Assembly (NCBI RefSeq): GCF_003258595.1
Contig: NZ_QHHQ01000004.1
Location: 558,001 to 622,000 of the forward strand
Length of the DNA stretch: 64,000 nucleotides
From: Acuticoccus sediminis
Lineage (GTDB): Bacteria > Pseudomonadota > Alphaproteobacteria > Rhizobiales > Amorphaceae
Direction of reading: 5' to 3'
This document shows positions 44,705-55,775 of this stretch, piece by piece (position 1 is the first letter of the stretch; each line of letters begins with the position of its first letter). The translations under genes were made by a program, and so were the position numbers. The notes below the pieces were generated by a model. It made no database searches and was not told the origin of the DNA. It was given only the letters and a program-made list of their open reading frames with translations.

Positions 44705-46477
44705 ATGGCCACGGTCGCGGTGATCGACGAGGTGAATGCAGCGAACGTGCGGCGGCACGTGGAGACGATCGTCACCGAGATACCGCACCGCGCCGCCGGC
44801 TCGGCGAACGGCAAGCGCATGGCCGAATACAGCTGCGCCGCGATGAAGGAGGCGGGCGTCGCCGACACCCGCGTCCACGAGCTGCCCGCCATCGTCAGCT
44901 TCCCCGAGCATGCCGACTTCGCCGTCAGGTCGCCGGCGCAGATCTCCATCCAGGCCAACACGCTCGGCCACAGCACCCTGACGATGCCCGAGGGGATCAC
45001 CGGCGACCTCGTCTACGTCGGCTCCGGCGCCTTCGCCGACTACGAAGGCAAGGACGTTCGCGGCAAGATCATCCTGACCGAGCTCTCCTATTCGCCCGCC
45101 CGGCACGAGAAGCAGCGCATCGCCGCGCTCATGGGCGCCATCGGCTGCGTCATGATGAACTGGGGCCATCCGGAGAACGAGGCGGTCCCGTTCGGCTCGG
45201 TGAAGCCCGTCTGGGGCAACCCGACGCCGGAGAACTACGACACCGAGATGGCGACGCTGCCCTGCATCGGCATCTCGCGCGCCGCCGGGCTGAAGCTGAA
45301 GGACATGTGCGCCGAGGGACCGGTGCGCGTATGGCTGAAGACGCACGTCGAGAACGGCTGGCGCCCGGTGCAGATCACCGTCGGCGAGATCGCCCTCGAC
45401 GAGAGCCCGGAGCCGGGCGACTTCGTCCTCGTCGGCGGCCACCAGGATTCCTGGCCGGGCGAGGCGGCGACCGACAACGCCGCGGGCAACGCGTGCATGA
45501 TCGAGCTCGCCCGCGTCTTCAACCAGCACCGGGGCGAATTACGCCGCGGCCTCGTCTTCGGCTTCTGGACCGCGCACGAGACCGGCACCATGGCCGGCTC
45601 CTCGTGGTTCGCCGACCGCAACTGGGACAAGCTGCGCGACCACGCCGTCACCTACTTCCAGATCGACCAGCCAGCCTGCGTCGGCACCACCCGCTGGGCC
45701 ACCGCCTCCAACGCGGAGCTGAAGAGCTTCCACGAGCGCATCGAGAAGCAGCTCCTCGGCGGTCGGGAATACTACTGGAAGCGCGCCGCCAAGAGCGGCG
45801 ATTCCTCCTTCTTCGGCCTCGGCATCCCGATGTTCCACGGCCAGGGCGCGTTCACCGAGCAGGAGCTGAAGGACACCGCCCTCGCCACGCTCGGCTGGTG
45901 GCACCACTCCATCGAGAACAAGCTCGACAAGCTCGACTGGGACTGGATGCAGGTCCACCTGCAGGTCTACGCGGCGTACCTCTGGGAGCTGTGCACCGCG
46001 CCGGTGCTGCCGTTCGCCTACCGCCCGGTCGCCGACCAGATCCTCGCCCGCCTGGACGAGCTTGCCGCCGCGGGCGAGCCGGTGGGCCTCGCCAGCGTCG
46101 CGGCGAAGGCGAAGGAGTTCGCCGCCGCCACCGACCGGCTCGACGCCCTCGCCGAGAGCTGGCGGGCGAAGTTCGCCGCCGGCGACGGCGACGAGGACGC
46201 CGCGCGCGCCCTCAACGGCGCGTTCAAGAAGCTCTCGCACATGCTGGTGACGCTCCAGAGCAGCGCCAAGGGCACCTACGGCCAGGACACCTACGGCTAC
46301 ACGCCCCAGACGACGATGATCCCGTGCCTTTACGATATCCCCCAGCTCGGCAAACTGCCCGACGGGGAGGAACGCTGGATGCTGGAGACCAAGCTGGTAC
46401 GCGACCGCAACCGCGTCGCCGACACGATCGCCGACGCGCTCGCCGTCATCGGCGACGCCGAACGCACGCTGGTCTGA
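44705..46477 (+). CDS. M28-family peptidase homologue with altered catalytic Glu
   Basis: A 590-aa protein. A PA-like insert (about 95-215) precedes the M28 core: His246 in GGHQDSWPGE, Asp257 in ATDNAAGNA, Asp321 in FQIDQP and the late WWHH motif at 398-401, then a helical C-domain as in glutamate carboxypeptidase II. The usual EE pair, base plus zinc ligand, reads His291-Glu292 in TAHETGT. No signal peptide. AAGGA sits 9 nt before the ATG. First gene of a plus-strand operon with racemase and ABC transporter. Confidence 0.85.
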   Translation: MATVAVIDEVNAANVRRHVETIVTEIPHRAAGSANGKRMAEYSCAAMKEAGVADTRVHELPAIVSFPEHADFAVRSPAQISIQANTLGHSTLTMPEGITGDLVYVGSGAFADYEGKDVRGKIILTELSYSPARHEKQRIAALMGAIGCVMMNWGHPENEAVPFGSVKPVWGNPTPENYDTEMATLPCIGISRAAGLKLKDMCAEGPVRVWLKTHVENGWRPVQITVGEIALDESPEPGDFVLVGGHQDSWPGEAATDNAAGNACMIELARVFNQHRGELRRGLVFGFWTAHETGTMAGSSWFADRNWDKLRDHAVTYFQIDQPACVGTTRWATASNAELKSFHERIEKQLLGGREYYWKRAAKSGDSSFFGLGIPMFHGQGAFTEQELKDTALATLGWWHHSIENKLDKLDWDWMQVHLQVYAAYLWELCTAPVLPFAYRPVADQILARLDELAAAGEPVGLASVAAKAKEFAAATDRLDALAESWRAKFAAGDGDEDAARALNGAFKKLSHMLVTLQSSAKGTYGQDTYGYTPQTTMIPCLYDIPQLGKLPDGEERWMLETKLVRDRNRVADTIADALAVIGDAERTLV

Positions 46478-46488
46478 GGCGGACGGGG

Positions 46489-47262
46489 ATGGGCCAGCCG
46501 CACACCATCCTCTACCAGCTCGTCGCGCCGATGGAGGTGACGGCGGGGCCCGAGGAGATCGAACGCCGCCGCGCCTTCCTGGAACGCTACGCGGCAGCCG
46601 GAACGGCCATCGAGGTGCGCTCGGTCGCGAGGGGCACCGCCGGCATCGAGTGCCACTACGACGCGGCGCTCGTCGTGCCCTACCTCCTCGAGAGCATCGA
46701 GGCGGCCCGGACCCGGAACTCGGCCGACGCCGTCATCGTCGGCTGCTTCTCCGATCCCGGCCTCGACGCGGTGCGCGAGCGCCTCCCGGTGCCGGTCGTC
46801 GGCCCGGGCGAGGCGGCGATGGCCCTCGCGATCCAGCTCGGCGACCGCTTCTCGGTGATCTCTCCCGGCTCCGCCAATCCGGCCCGCATCCGCGCCCGCG
46901 TCCGCCACATCGGCCTCACCGAGCGGTACGTGTCGTGCCGCGGCATGGGGCTGAGGGTGCCGGACCTTGCGAGCCGCGCGCCGGGCGCGCTGGAGCGGAT
47001 CGAGGCGACCGCCATCGCCTGCCTCGAGGACGGCGCGGACGTCCTCGTCCTCGGCTGCATGAGCATGGCCTTCCTCGGCCTGACCGACGAGCTGCAGGCG
47101 CGGCTCGGCGTACCGGTCGTCAATCCCGTCGTCGCCGGCCTCAAGACGGCCGAGGCGATGCTGTCCCACCGCATCACACCAAGCCGCCGGACCTGGCCGC
47201 AGCCGCCCGACAAGCCGCTGCTCGACCGCGCGACCCGCAGACAAACCACAACGACACCGTGA
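46489..47262 (+). CDS. Asp/Glu/hydantoin racemase
   Basis: A 257-aa cofactor-independent racemase. The two catalytic cysteines are in VIVGCFSDPG and LVLGCMSMAF, with VVGPGEAA between them, as in hydantoin racemase HyuE. It would interconvert D- and L-5-substituted hydantoins, or a related acidic substrate. It lies 11 bp after the M28 stop and 13 bp before the substrate-binding protein gene, so all are one operon. Confidence 0.88.
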   Translation: MGQPHTILYQLVAPMEVTAGPEEIERRRAFLERYAAAGTAIEVRSVARGTAGIECHYDAALVVPYLLESIEAARTRNSADAVIVGCFSDPGLDAVRERLPVPVVGPGEAAMALAIQLGDRFSVISPGSANPARIRARVRHIGLTERYVSCRGMGLRVPDLASRAPGALERIEATAIACLEDGADVLVLGCMSMAFLGLTDELQARLGVPVVNPVVAGLKTAEAMLSHRITPSRRTWPQPPDKPLLDRATRRQTTTTP

Positions 47263-47275
47263 GGGGTAATCGGCA

Positions 47276-48862
47276 ATGAAGACATCCCTGTTGAGGAGCG
47301 TGGCGCTCGCCGCGACGCTCATGGCGGCCCTGCCGGCGGGAGCGCAGGCACAGGACAAGCCGTCCGAGATCGTCTGGGGCGATACGCTGCCCAAGGGCCT
47401 CGACCCCCACGTCGTCTATGACGTGCCGATGCAGTTCATCCTGCTCAACAACTACGACGGCCTGTTCCGCTACGTCGGCAACCCGCCGGAGCTGCAGCCC
47501 TGGCTCGCCGAGGGCTACGAGGTCAGCGACGACGCCCTCACCTGGACGATCACGCTCAAGCCGGACGTCACCTTCCATGACGGCAGCGCGCTGACCGCCG
47601 ACGACGTCGTCTACTCCTTCAAGCGCCTTCTGGAGATGGGCCAGGGTCCGTCCGGCGCGTTCAAGCCGGTGCTGAAGCCCGACAACGTCACCAAGGTCGA
47701 CGACCTGACGGTGCAGTTCGTGCTCGACAAGCCGTACACGCCATTCCTCGCCGCGCTCCCGCTCGTCGCGATCGTCAACGAAGATCTCGTCAAGGAGCAC
47801 GAGAAGGACGGCGACTGGGGCGCGGAATGGCTCGCCTCCAACGAGGCCGGCTCGGGCGCCTACTCGATCGACCCCTCCACGTATCGTCCGCAGGAGAACG
47901 TGGACATGATGCGCTTCGAGGATCACTTCTACGGCTGGGACGACAACGCGAACCCGGTCGACATCGTGCGCGCCGCGCCGGTGAAGGAGACCTCGACCCG
48001 CGTCCTCGCCCTGATCCGCGGCGACATCGACGCCACCGACTCCTACCTGCCGACCGACCAGGTCGAGCGCGTCGAGAAGGCGGACGGCGTCCACGTGGCG
48101 CAGGACGAGTCCATGCGCGTCATGCTGATCCGCATGAACAACCAGCGCCCGCCGTTCGACAACAAGAACTTCCGCAAGTGCGTCAGCCACGCCTTCAACT
48201 ATGATGGCTTCATCTCGATCATCCTGAAGGACTACGCGATCCGCAACGCGGGGCCGATCCCCAACAACCTGTGGGGCGCGCCGGCCGATCTCGAGCCGTA
48301 CAGCTACGACATCGAGAAGGCGAAGGAGTTCTGCGACGCCGCCCGCGCCGAGGGGGCCGACCTCGACCGGCCGATGGAGATCCAGATCCAGTCGGCGCTC
48401 GACCAGACCACGCAGTCCGCGCAGCTCCTGCAGGCGGGCTTCCAGGAGCTCGGCCTGACGCTGAACCTCGTCCCCTCGACCTGGGCGCAGCTCACCACCG
48501 ACGCCGCCTCCGTCGAGACGACGCCTGACATGTGGGTCCACTGGGTCTCGACCTACTTCGTCGACCCCGAGAACTGGATCGGCCAGATGTACGACAGCCA
48601 GTTCCACGGCACCTGGAAGGCCTCGTCCTGGTACCAGAACGACAAGGTGGACGAGCTCCTGCGCGAGGCCCGCGCCGAGACCGACCAGTCCAAGCGCGCC
48701 ACGCTCTACGAGGAGGCGTCCCGCATCGTCGTGGAGGATGCCGCCGACGTGTGGATCTACAACACCGTCCAGCTCCGCGGCCTCAGCGACAAGGTGCAGG
48801 GCTACAAGTTCTCCCCCGTCGGCTCGGGCGGCGACATCCGCTGGATCTCGATCGAGGACTGA
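47276..48862 (+). CDS. dipeptide-type ABC substrate-binding protein
   Basis: A 528-aa SBP_bac_5 protein. The signal peptide runs about residues 1-25 (LLRSVALAATLMAALPAGAQA), so it is periplasmic. Conserved lines include ITLKPDVTFHDGSALTADDVVYS and FNYDGFI. These bind oligopeptides, nickel, or opine-like compounds; ligand class cannot be read. It precedes two permeases and two ATPases of the same type. A stem-loop in the 161-bp gap after it may stabilise this part of the mRNA. Confidence 0.92.
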   Translation: MKTSLLRSVALAATLMAALPAGAQAQDKPSEIVWGDTLPKGLDPHVVYDVPMQFILLNNYDGLFRYVGNPPELQPWLAEGYEVSDDALTWTITLKPDVTFHDGSALTADDVVYSFKRLLEMGQGPSGAFKPVLKPDNVTKVDDLTVQFVLDKPYTPFLAALPLVAIVNEDLVKEHEKDGDWGAEWLASNEAGSGAYSIDPSTYRPQENVDMMRFEDHFYGWDDNANPVDIVRAAPVKETSTRVLALIRGDIDATDSYLPTDQVERVEKADGVHVAQDESMRVMLIRMNNQRPPFDNKNFRKCVSHAFNYDGFISIILKDYAIRNAGPIPNNLWGAPADLEPYSYDIEKAKEFCDAARAEGADLDRPMEIQIQSALDQTTQSAQLLQAGFQELGLTLNLVPSTWAQLTTDAASVETTPDMWVHWVSTYFVDPENWIGQMYDSQFHGTWKASSWYQNDKVDELLREARAETDQSKRATLYEEASRIVVEDAADVWIYNTVQLRGLSDKVQGYKFSPVGSGGDIRWISIED

Positions 48863-48962
48863 GCTGGCGCTCGGATCGCACGTCCCGGCCGGTCACCGGC
48901 GGGGACGCCCATGACGGGCGCGCCGCCCCTTCCCGGCCGGCGCGCCTCGCCTGTTGTCGGAT

Positions 48963-48979
48963 CCGCCGCGCCGCGGCGG
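48963..48979. other. intercistronic stem-loop between binding protein and permease
   Basis: CCGCCGC and GCGGCGG form a 7-bp stem with a 3-nt loop in the 161-bp gap. Such structures often protect the upstream mRNA so that more binding protein than permease is made. Confidence 0.4.
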
Positions 48980-49023
48980 CGCCATTCGGTGGGCGGCCGG
49001 GCCGCCACGAACCGGAGACGGTC

Positions 49024-50034
49024 ATGTTTCGCTTCGTCCTTCGACGCATCCTCCTGATGGTGCCGGTCCTCTTCGGCCTGCTGCTCCTCACCTTCGTGAT
49101 GCTGCAGATGGTGCCCGGCGACCCCGCCGCGACGCTGGCCGGCGAGAACGCCACGCCGGAGCAGATCGCCGAGATCCGCCAGAAGTTCGGCTTCGACGAC
49201 CCGATCGTCGTCCAGTTCGGCCGCTACCTGGGGCAGATCGCGCAAGGCGACTTCGGCGTCTCGGCCTACTCGCGCCGGCCGGTCGGGGACGACATCGTGC
49301 TGCGCCTTCCGGCCACCCTCGAGCTGACCCTCGTGGCGCTCGGCATCGCCGCCGTCGGCGGCATCCTCGTCGGCACGCTGGCGGCGGTGTGGCACAACTC
49401 GCCGTTCGACCACGGGGTGCGCATCCTCTCCGTCGCGGGTCTCGCGGTCGCCTCGTTCTGGTTCGCGATCATGCTGCAGATGCTGTTCGCGATGGAGCTC
49501 GACTGGCTGCCGCTGCGCGGCCGCCTTCCCACCGGCCTCGCCGCTCCGCCGGACGTCACCGGCCTCTACCTCGTCGACTCGCTGGTCGCCGGCCAGTTCG
49601 GGACCTTCTGGCAGGCGCTGCAGCACCTCATCCTGCCCGCCTTCACGCTCTCCCTCGGCGGCCTCGCGACCATCGCCCGCTTCACCCGCTCGTCCATCAT
49701 CGAAACCATGCAGCGCGACTTCGTCACCTACGAGGAGGCGGTCGGCTACCCCAAGAGGCGCATCATCCTGCCCTACGTCCTGCGCAACTCGCTGGTCTCG
49801 CCGGTGACGCAGATCGGCCTCCTCTTCGGCCAGCTCATCGCCGGCGCGGTCGTCGTGGAATCGATCTTCGACTGGCCCGGCCTCGGCTCCTACCTCGTCG
49901 AGGCGATCTTCACCTCCGACTACAAGGCGATCCTCGCCGTGACGCTGGTCGTCGGGGTCATCTACGCGGCGGTGAACATCGTCGTGGACCTGATCCACGG
50001 CATCATCGACCCGCGCGTCGCGGACCAGATGTAA
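49024..50034 (+). CDS. ABC permease, DppB type
   Basis: A 336-aa inner-membrane protein with six helices. The N-terminal RRILLMVPVLFGLLLLTFVM helix and the VPGDPA motif mark DppB/OppB proteins. The EAA loop that docks the ATPase is YEEAVGYPKRRIILPYVLRN. It is 4 bp from the next permease gene, with which it forms the channel. Confidence 0.93.
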   Translation: MFRFVLRRILLMVPVLFGLLLLTFVMLQMVPGDPAATLAGENATPEQIAEIRQKFGFDDPIVVQFGRYLGQIAQGDFGVSAYSRRPVGDDIVLRLPATLELTLVALGIAAVGGILVGTLAAVWHNSPFDHGVRILSVAGLAVASFWFAIMLQMLFAMELDWLPLRGRLPTGLAAPPDVTGLYLVDSLVAGQFGTFWQALQHLILPAFTLSLGGLATIARFTRSSIIETMQRDFVTYEEAVGYPKRRIILPYVLRNSLVSPVTQIGLLFGQLIAGAVVVESIFDWPGLGSYLVEAIFTSDYKAILAVTLVVGVIYAAVNIVVDLIHGIIDPRVADQM

Positions 50035-50038
50035 CGCG

Positions 50039-50878
50039 ATGCTGGTCCTCAGGAAGCTCCTGCGCGACGTGCCGGCGGTGATCGGCCTCGTCATCATCCT
50101 CACCATCGTCCTGTCGGCGATCTTCGCCTGGCAGATCGCGCCCGACCCGGACGGCGTGTTCCGCGCCAACATCCTCGCCCGCCTCCAGCCGCCGAGCTGG
50201 GAGCACCCGTTCGGCACCGACAATCTGGGCCGTGACGTCCTCAGCCGCGTCATCGTCGGCAGCCGCACCGCGCTCACCATCGCGATCGGCGTCGTCGTCG
50301 TCTCGATGCTGATCGGCATCCCCCTCGGCCTCTACGCGGGCTACGTGTCGGGCTGGGTGTCGGAGGTGATCATGCGCCTCACGGACATCTTCCTCGCCGT
50401 GCCGCAGCTGATCCTCGCGCTCGCCGTGGCGCAGATCCTGTCGCGGGGGATCGAGAGCGCGATGCTGGCGCTCGCCCTCACCTACTGGCCCTTCTTCACC
50501 CGCACCGTCTATTCCGAGACGCGGCGGCTGCGCTCCTCCCTCTTCATCGAGGCGATGGAGGGGCTCGGCGCGAGCCGGCTGCGGATCATCGTGATGCACA
50601 TCCTGCCCAACGTCGCGGCGCCGATCATCGTGCGCGCCACCATCGGCATGGGCTTCACGATCCTCACCGCGGCGACGCTCGGCTTCCTCGGCATCGGCGC
50701 GACGCCGCCGTCGCCGGACTGGGGCCTCGCCATCGCCGAGAGCCGGCAGTACCTGCCCGAAAGCTGGTGGTTCGCGACCTTCCCGGGCCTTGCGATCCTC
50801 CTCACGGTGCTCGGCTTCAACCTCTTCGGCGACGGCCTCAGGGACCTCGTCGACCCGCGCCTGAGGCGCTCGCGATGA
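50039..50878 (+). CDS. ABC permease, DppC type
   Basis: A 279-aa inner-membrane protein. HPFGTDNLGRDVLSRVI is the DppC/OppC signature, and IEAMEGLGASRLRIIVMHILPN is the EAA loop. Five to six helices. The stop overlaps the first ATPase gene by ATGA. Confidence 0.93.
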   Translation: MLVLRKLLRDVPAVIGLVIILTIVLSAIFAWQIAPDPDGVFRANILARLQPPSWEHPFGTDNLGRDVLSRVIVGSRTALTIAIGVVVVSMLIGIPLGLYAGYVSGWVSEVIMRLTDIFLAVPQLILALAVAQILSRGIESAMLALALTYWPFFTRTVYSETRRLRSSLFIEAMEGLGASRLRIIVMHILPNVAAPIIVRATIGMGFTILTAATLGFLGIGATPPSPDWGLAIAESRQYLPESWWFATFPGLAILLTVLGFNLFGDGLRDLVDPRLRRSR

Positions 50879-51870
50879 CCGCCGCCGCGCTCACCGTCGA
50901 GGGCCTCAAGATCTCCGTCCCGACCGACGAGGGCCGGGCAAGGATCCTCGACTACGTCGACTTCGAGCTGCCGCGCGGCCACGTCCTCGGGATCGCCGGC
51001 GAATCGGGGTGCGGCAAGTCCACCCTGATCAAGACGATCCTCGGCATCCTGCCGCGGCAGGCAGTCGTTGACAGCGGCAGCGTCTGGTTCCGCGGCAAGG
51101 ACCTCCTGACCCTGCCGCGCAGGGAGATGCGCCGGCAGATCCGCGGCAGCGGCATCGGCTTCGTCCCGCAGGACCCGTACCTGGCGCTCAACCCGGTCTT
51201 CAAGGTCGGCAAGCAGCTCATGGAAATCCTGATGTGGAACGGGATGCCGGGCGAGGCGCCGGACGGGCGGATGACCCACGCCAGGCAGAAGCGCTACCGG
51301 GCCCACCTCGTCTCCCTGCTGCGCCAGGTCCAGGTGCCGGACCCGGAGGACGCGCTGGAGCGCTATCCGCACCAGTTCTCCGGCGGCCAGCGCCAGCGCC
51401 TGCTGATCGCCGCCGCGCTCGCCTCGCAGCCCGAGCTGATCCTCGCCGACGAGCCGACCACCGCGCTCGACGTGACGACGCAGATGCAGATCCTCAAGCT
51501 CCTCAAGGAGCTGGTGGAGAAGTTCCAGGCCTCGATGCTGTTCGTCACGCACGACTTCGGCGTGCTGGCGCAGATCTGCGACTCGGTGTCGGTGATGTAC
51601 GCGGGGCAGACGATCGAGTCCGGCCGCGCCTCCAGCGTCATCGGCGCGCCGCTGCACCCCTACTCGCGGCGCCTGATCGGCTGCCATCCGGAGCGCTCGG
51701 AGGACATCGCCGGGATCCCGGGGCAGGTCCCCTCGCCGCTCGACCCGCCCGGCGGGTGCCGCTTCAACCCGCGCTGCGACTTCGCGAGGCCCGCCTGCTC
51801 CGCCGAGAGGCCGCCGCTGCGCCAGCCCGAGGCGGGCGAGAACCGCGTCGCCTGTGTCCTTTATGAGTGA
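50875..51870 (+). CDS. ABC ATPase, DppD type
   Basis: A 331-aa cytoplasmic ATPase. Walker [11 protein letters not shown]-loop VPQDPYLALN, signature FSGGQRQR, Walker [13 protein letters not shown] and switch His in VTHDFG. The C-terminal oligopeptide domain has the Cys-rich GGCRFNPRCDFARPAC for an iron-sulfur cluster or zinc. Its end overlaps the next ATPase start. Confidence 0.94.
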   Translation: MTAAALTVEGLKISVPTDEGRARILDYVDFELPRGHVLGIAGESGCGKSTLIKTILGILPRQAVVDSGSVWFRGKDLLTLPRREMRRQIRGSGIGFVPQDPYLALNPVFKVGKQLMEILMWNGMPGEAPDGRMTHARQKRYRAHLVSLLRQVQVPDPEDALERYPHQFSGGQRQRLLIAAALASQPELILADEPTTALDVTTQMQILKLLKELVEKFQASMLFVTHDFGVLAQICDSVSVMYAGQTIESGRASSVIGAPLHPYSRRLIGCHPERSEDIAGIPGQVPSPLDPPGGCRFNPRCDFARPACSAERPPLRQPEAGENRVACVLYE

Positions 51871-52873
51871 TCGTCCCGCCATGCGCGAACCCGTCCTTCA
51901 GCTCAGCCGCATCGTGACCGAGTTCCGCGGCACGAAGCGGTTCCTCGCGCCGGCGCCGCCGCCGATCGTCGCCGTCAACGACGTGAGCCTCGAGGTGAAC
52001 GAGGGCGAGGTGCTGGGCCTCGTCGGCGAATCGGGCTGCGGCAAGTCCACGCTCGCCAAGACGATCCTCGGCCTTTACCGGGAGAAGTCCGGCGACATCC
52101 TGCTCAACGGCAAGGAGGTCTCCGGCGTCGAGCCGCGCCGCGCGCGCCGGCTGCGCAGCGACATCCAGTACGTCCACCAGGACCCCGGCGCGGCGCTCGA
52201 CCCGTGGTGGCGCGTCGGAGGAATCCTGCACGAGTCGCTGCGCATCAACGGCATGACGGACCGCGGCGAGCGCGACCGGCTGATCGACGAGATGCTGGAG
52301 GCGGTCGGCCTCGCGCCGTCCTTCAAGCGGCGCTACCCGCATGAGCTCTCCGGCGGCCAGCAGCGCCGCGTGGGCCTTGCGAGGACGCTCATCCTGCGGC
52401 CGCGGCTCATCATCCTCGACGAGCCGACGTCGGGGCTCGACCTGTCGGTGCAGGCGACGGTGCTGCGGCTGATGCGCGACATCCGCGAGCAGTTCGGGCT
52501 GACGTACATCTTCATCAGCCACGACCTTTCCGTGGTGGAGCGCATGTGCGACCGGGTCGCCATCATGTACCTCGGCCGCATCGTCGAGCTCGGCACCACC
52601 GGGGAGGTCTTCGCCCGGCCGCGACACCCGTACACCCACGCCCTCCTGGAGGCGGCTCCCTCGCTCGAACCCGGTCAGCTCGACCGCGCGAAGATGATCG
52701 AAGGCGACCCGCCGAGCGTGCGCAAGGTGCCCGCCGGGTGCGCCTTCCACACCCGCTGCGACTACTCCGAGGCGGCGTGTGTCGAGGCCGTGCCGCCGCT
52801 GGAGGAGACCGACGGTCACCTCGTGCGGTGCATCCGCTGGCCCGAGCTGCGCGCCCGCCTCGCCACGGCCTGA
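51863..52873 (+). CDS. ABC ATPase, DppF type
   Basis: A 336-aa ATPase, partner of the preceding one. Walker [11 protein letters not shown]-loop [10 protein letters not shown], signature LSGGQQRR, Walker [13 protein letters not shown], and C-terminal [17 protein letters not shown] 51863 overlaps the upstream stop by 8 bp; ATG 51881 is an alternative. Last gene of the operon, ending 12 bp from the convergent second transporter. Confidence 0.94.
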   Translation: MSDRPAMREPVLQLSRIVTEFRGTKRFLAPAPPPIVAVNDVSLEVNEGEVLGLVGESGCGKSTLAKTILGLYREKSGDILLNGKEVSGVEPRRARRLRSDIQYVHQDPGAALDPWWRVGGILHESLRINGMTDRGERDRLIDEMLEAVGLAPSFKRRYPHELSGGQQRRVGLARTLILRPRLIILDEPTSGLDLSVQATVLRLMRDIREQFGLTYIFISHDLSVVERMCDRVAIMYLGRIVELGTTGEVFARPRHPYTHALLEAAPSLEPGQLDRAKMIEGDPPSVRKVPAGCAFHTRCDYSEAACVEAVPPLEETDGHLVRCIRWPELRARLATA

Positions 52874-52885
52874 CCCGGATCGGCG

Positions 52886-53898
<1,013 letters not shown>

Positions 53899-53902
<4 letters not shown>

Positions 53903-54918
53903 GCCGCCGCTCCCAGCGGCTGCACGGGGTGATAGCAGCGCACCCCGTGCCGGTCGGGATCGCCCGTGACGCCGGGGCGCACGGTCCGGCACTCCGCCGT
54001 CGCCCGCTCGCAGCGCGGGTGGAAGCGGCAGCCCGCCGGCGCGTCGGTCAGCGACGGCACGGTGCCGGGGATGCCCGATACCGACCCGTCCTCGGACGGA
54101 AGGCTGGCGAGGAGCGCGTTGGTGTAGGGGTGCGCCGGGCGGGCGAAGAACTCGTCGATGGGGGCGGCCTCCACGTCCTGCCCGGCGTACATCACCGTGA
54201 TCGCGTCGCAGATCTCGTAGGCCGAGCCGAGGTCGTGCGTCGTCAGCATGACCGCGACGCCGTTGTCGTTGGCGAGGCGCCGCAGCAGGCCGAGGATCTG
54301 CGCCTGAATGGTCACGTCGAGCGCGGTCGTCGGCTCGTCGGCGATGATGAGGTCCGGCTCCGGCAGCAGCGCCATCGCGATCATCAGCCGCTGGCGCTGC
54401 CCGCCGGACACCTCGTGCGGGAACTTCTTCAGCAGCCTGTCCGGCTGGGGCAGCTGCACCTGCTCCAGCACCTCCATGAGCCGCGCGCGGTCGGCCTTGC
54501 GGCGACGTCGCGGATACGGCGCGAACAGCGGGAAGCGGACCGGGCCGGCCTTGCGCCGCGGCGACTTGAACTTCATCAGGTCCATGATCTGGTCGCCGAT
54601 CCGGAACAGCGGATTGAGGCTCGAGAACGGGTCCTGCGGCACGAAAGTGACCGCCCGGCCGCGCAGGTCCGCGCTCGCCCCCGGCGACAGCATGTCGACG
54701 CCCCGGAAACTGATCCCGCCGCCGCGGATGCGGGTGGAATGCGCCGGCAGGACGCCCAGGATCGCCCGGGCGAGCGTGGTCTTGCCGCAGCCCGATTCGC
54801 CGACGACGCCCATGATCTGCCCCGGCCCGATGGAAAGGTTCACCCCGTCGAGGACGTGCGCGAAGCTGCGGTCGCCGGCAAAGCCCAGCGAGAGGTCGGT
54901 GACCGAGAGCAGGCTCAT
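53899..54918 (-). CDS. ABC ATPase, DppD type, second transporter
   Basis: A 339-aa ATPase. Walker [11 protein letters not shown]-loop [10 protein letters not shown], signature VSGGQRQR, Walker [13 protein letters not shown], switch TTHDLG, and [14 protein letters not shown]. It carries a basic insert ([24 protein letters not shown]) after the Q-loop not seen in the other DppD here. ATGA overlaps on both sides. Confidence 0.94.
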
Positions 54919-55775
54919 TTGACCCCTCCGCGCCGGAACTTCGGGTCGAGGATGTCGCGCAGCCCGTCGCCGAGCAGGTTGAAGCCCATGACGACGACGA
55001 AGATCGCGAGGCCGGGCGCCGTCGCGTACCACCACGCGTCGGGCAGGAACTCGCGCGATTCCGAGATCATGCGGCCCCACTCCGGCGTCGGCGGCGGCGC
55101 CCCGAGGCCGAGGAAGCCGAGCGCGGCGGCGGTCAGGATCGTCGCCCCCATGCCGATGGAAGTGCGCACGATGATCGCCGAGGCGATGTTGGGCAGGATG
55201 TGCAGGACGGCGATGCGCAGGTCCGACGCCCCCATCGCCGACGCCGCCTCGATGAACACCTCGTTCTTGACCGAGCGCGTCTCCGCGTAGACGAGGCGCG
55301 CCCAGAACGGCCAGTAGGTGATCGACAGCGCCAGGATGACGTTCTCGATCGACGGCCCGAGGGTCTGCGCGATGGCGATGGCGAGGACGATCTGCGGCAC
55401 CGCAAGGAAGATGTCCGACACGCGCATCAGGAGGTCGGAGAACCAGTTGCGGTAGTAGCCCGCGAGGAGGCCGATGGGCACGCCGATGACGACCGCCGTC
55501 CCGACCGCGACCACGGCGATGGTGATCGTGATGCGCGCCCCGAAGAGGATGCGCGAGTAGATGTCCGCGCCCATCCGGTCCGTGCCGAAGAGGTGGGAAA
55601 GGGACGGCGCCTCAAGCCGCTCGGTCAGGTGGAAGGCCCACACGTCCTCGGGATGGGTAGCGAGGATCGGCGCCAGGATCGCGGCGAGGACCAGGAGGGC
55701 GATGAGGACCGCGCCGCCGGCGGCCGCGCGGTCGGCCATCAGGCGCCGGCCGAAATCGAGCGCTCCGCGGATCAT
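54915..55775 (-). CDS. ABC permease, DppC type, second transporter
   Basis: A 286-aa inner-membrane protein. [18 protein letters not shown] and the EAA loop [22 protein letters not shown] identify DppC. It overlaps the DppB-type gene by 4 bp. Confidence 0.93.
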   Translation of the reverse strand: MIRGALDFGRRLMADRAAAGGAVLIALLVLAAILAPILATHPEDVWAFHLTERLEAPSLSHLFGTDRMGADIYSRILFGARITITIAVVAVGTAVVIGVPIGLLAGYYRNWFSDLLMRVSDIFLAVPQIVLAIAIAQTLGPSIENVILALSITYWPFWARLVYAETRSVKNEVFIEAASAMGASDLRIAVLHILPNIASAIIVRTSIGMGATILTAAALGFLGLGAPPPTPEWGRMISESREFLPDAWWYATAPGLAIFVVVMGFNLLGDGLRDILDPKFRRGGVK

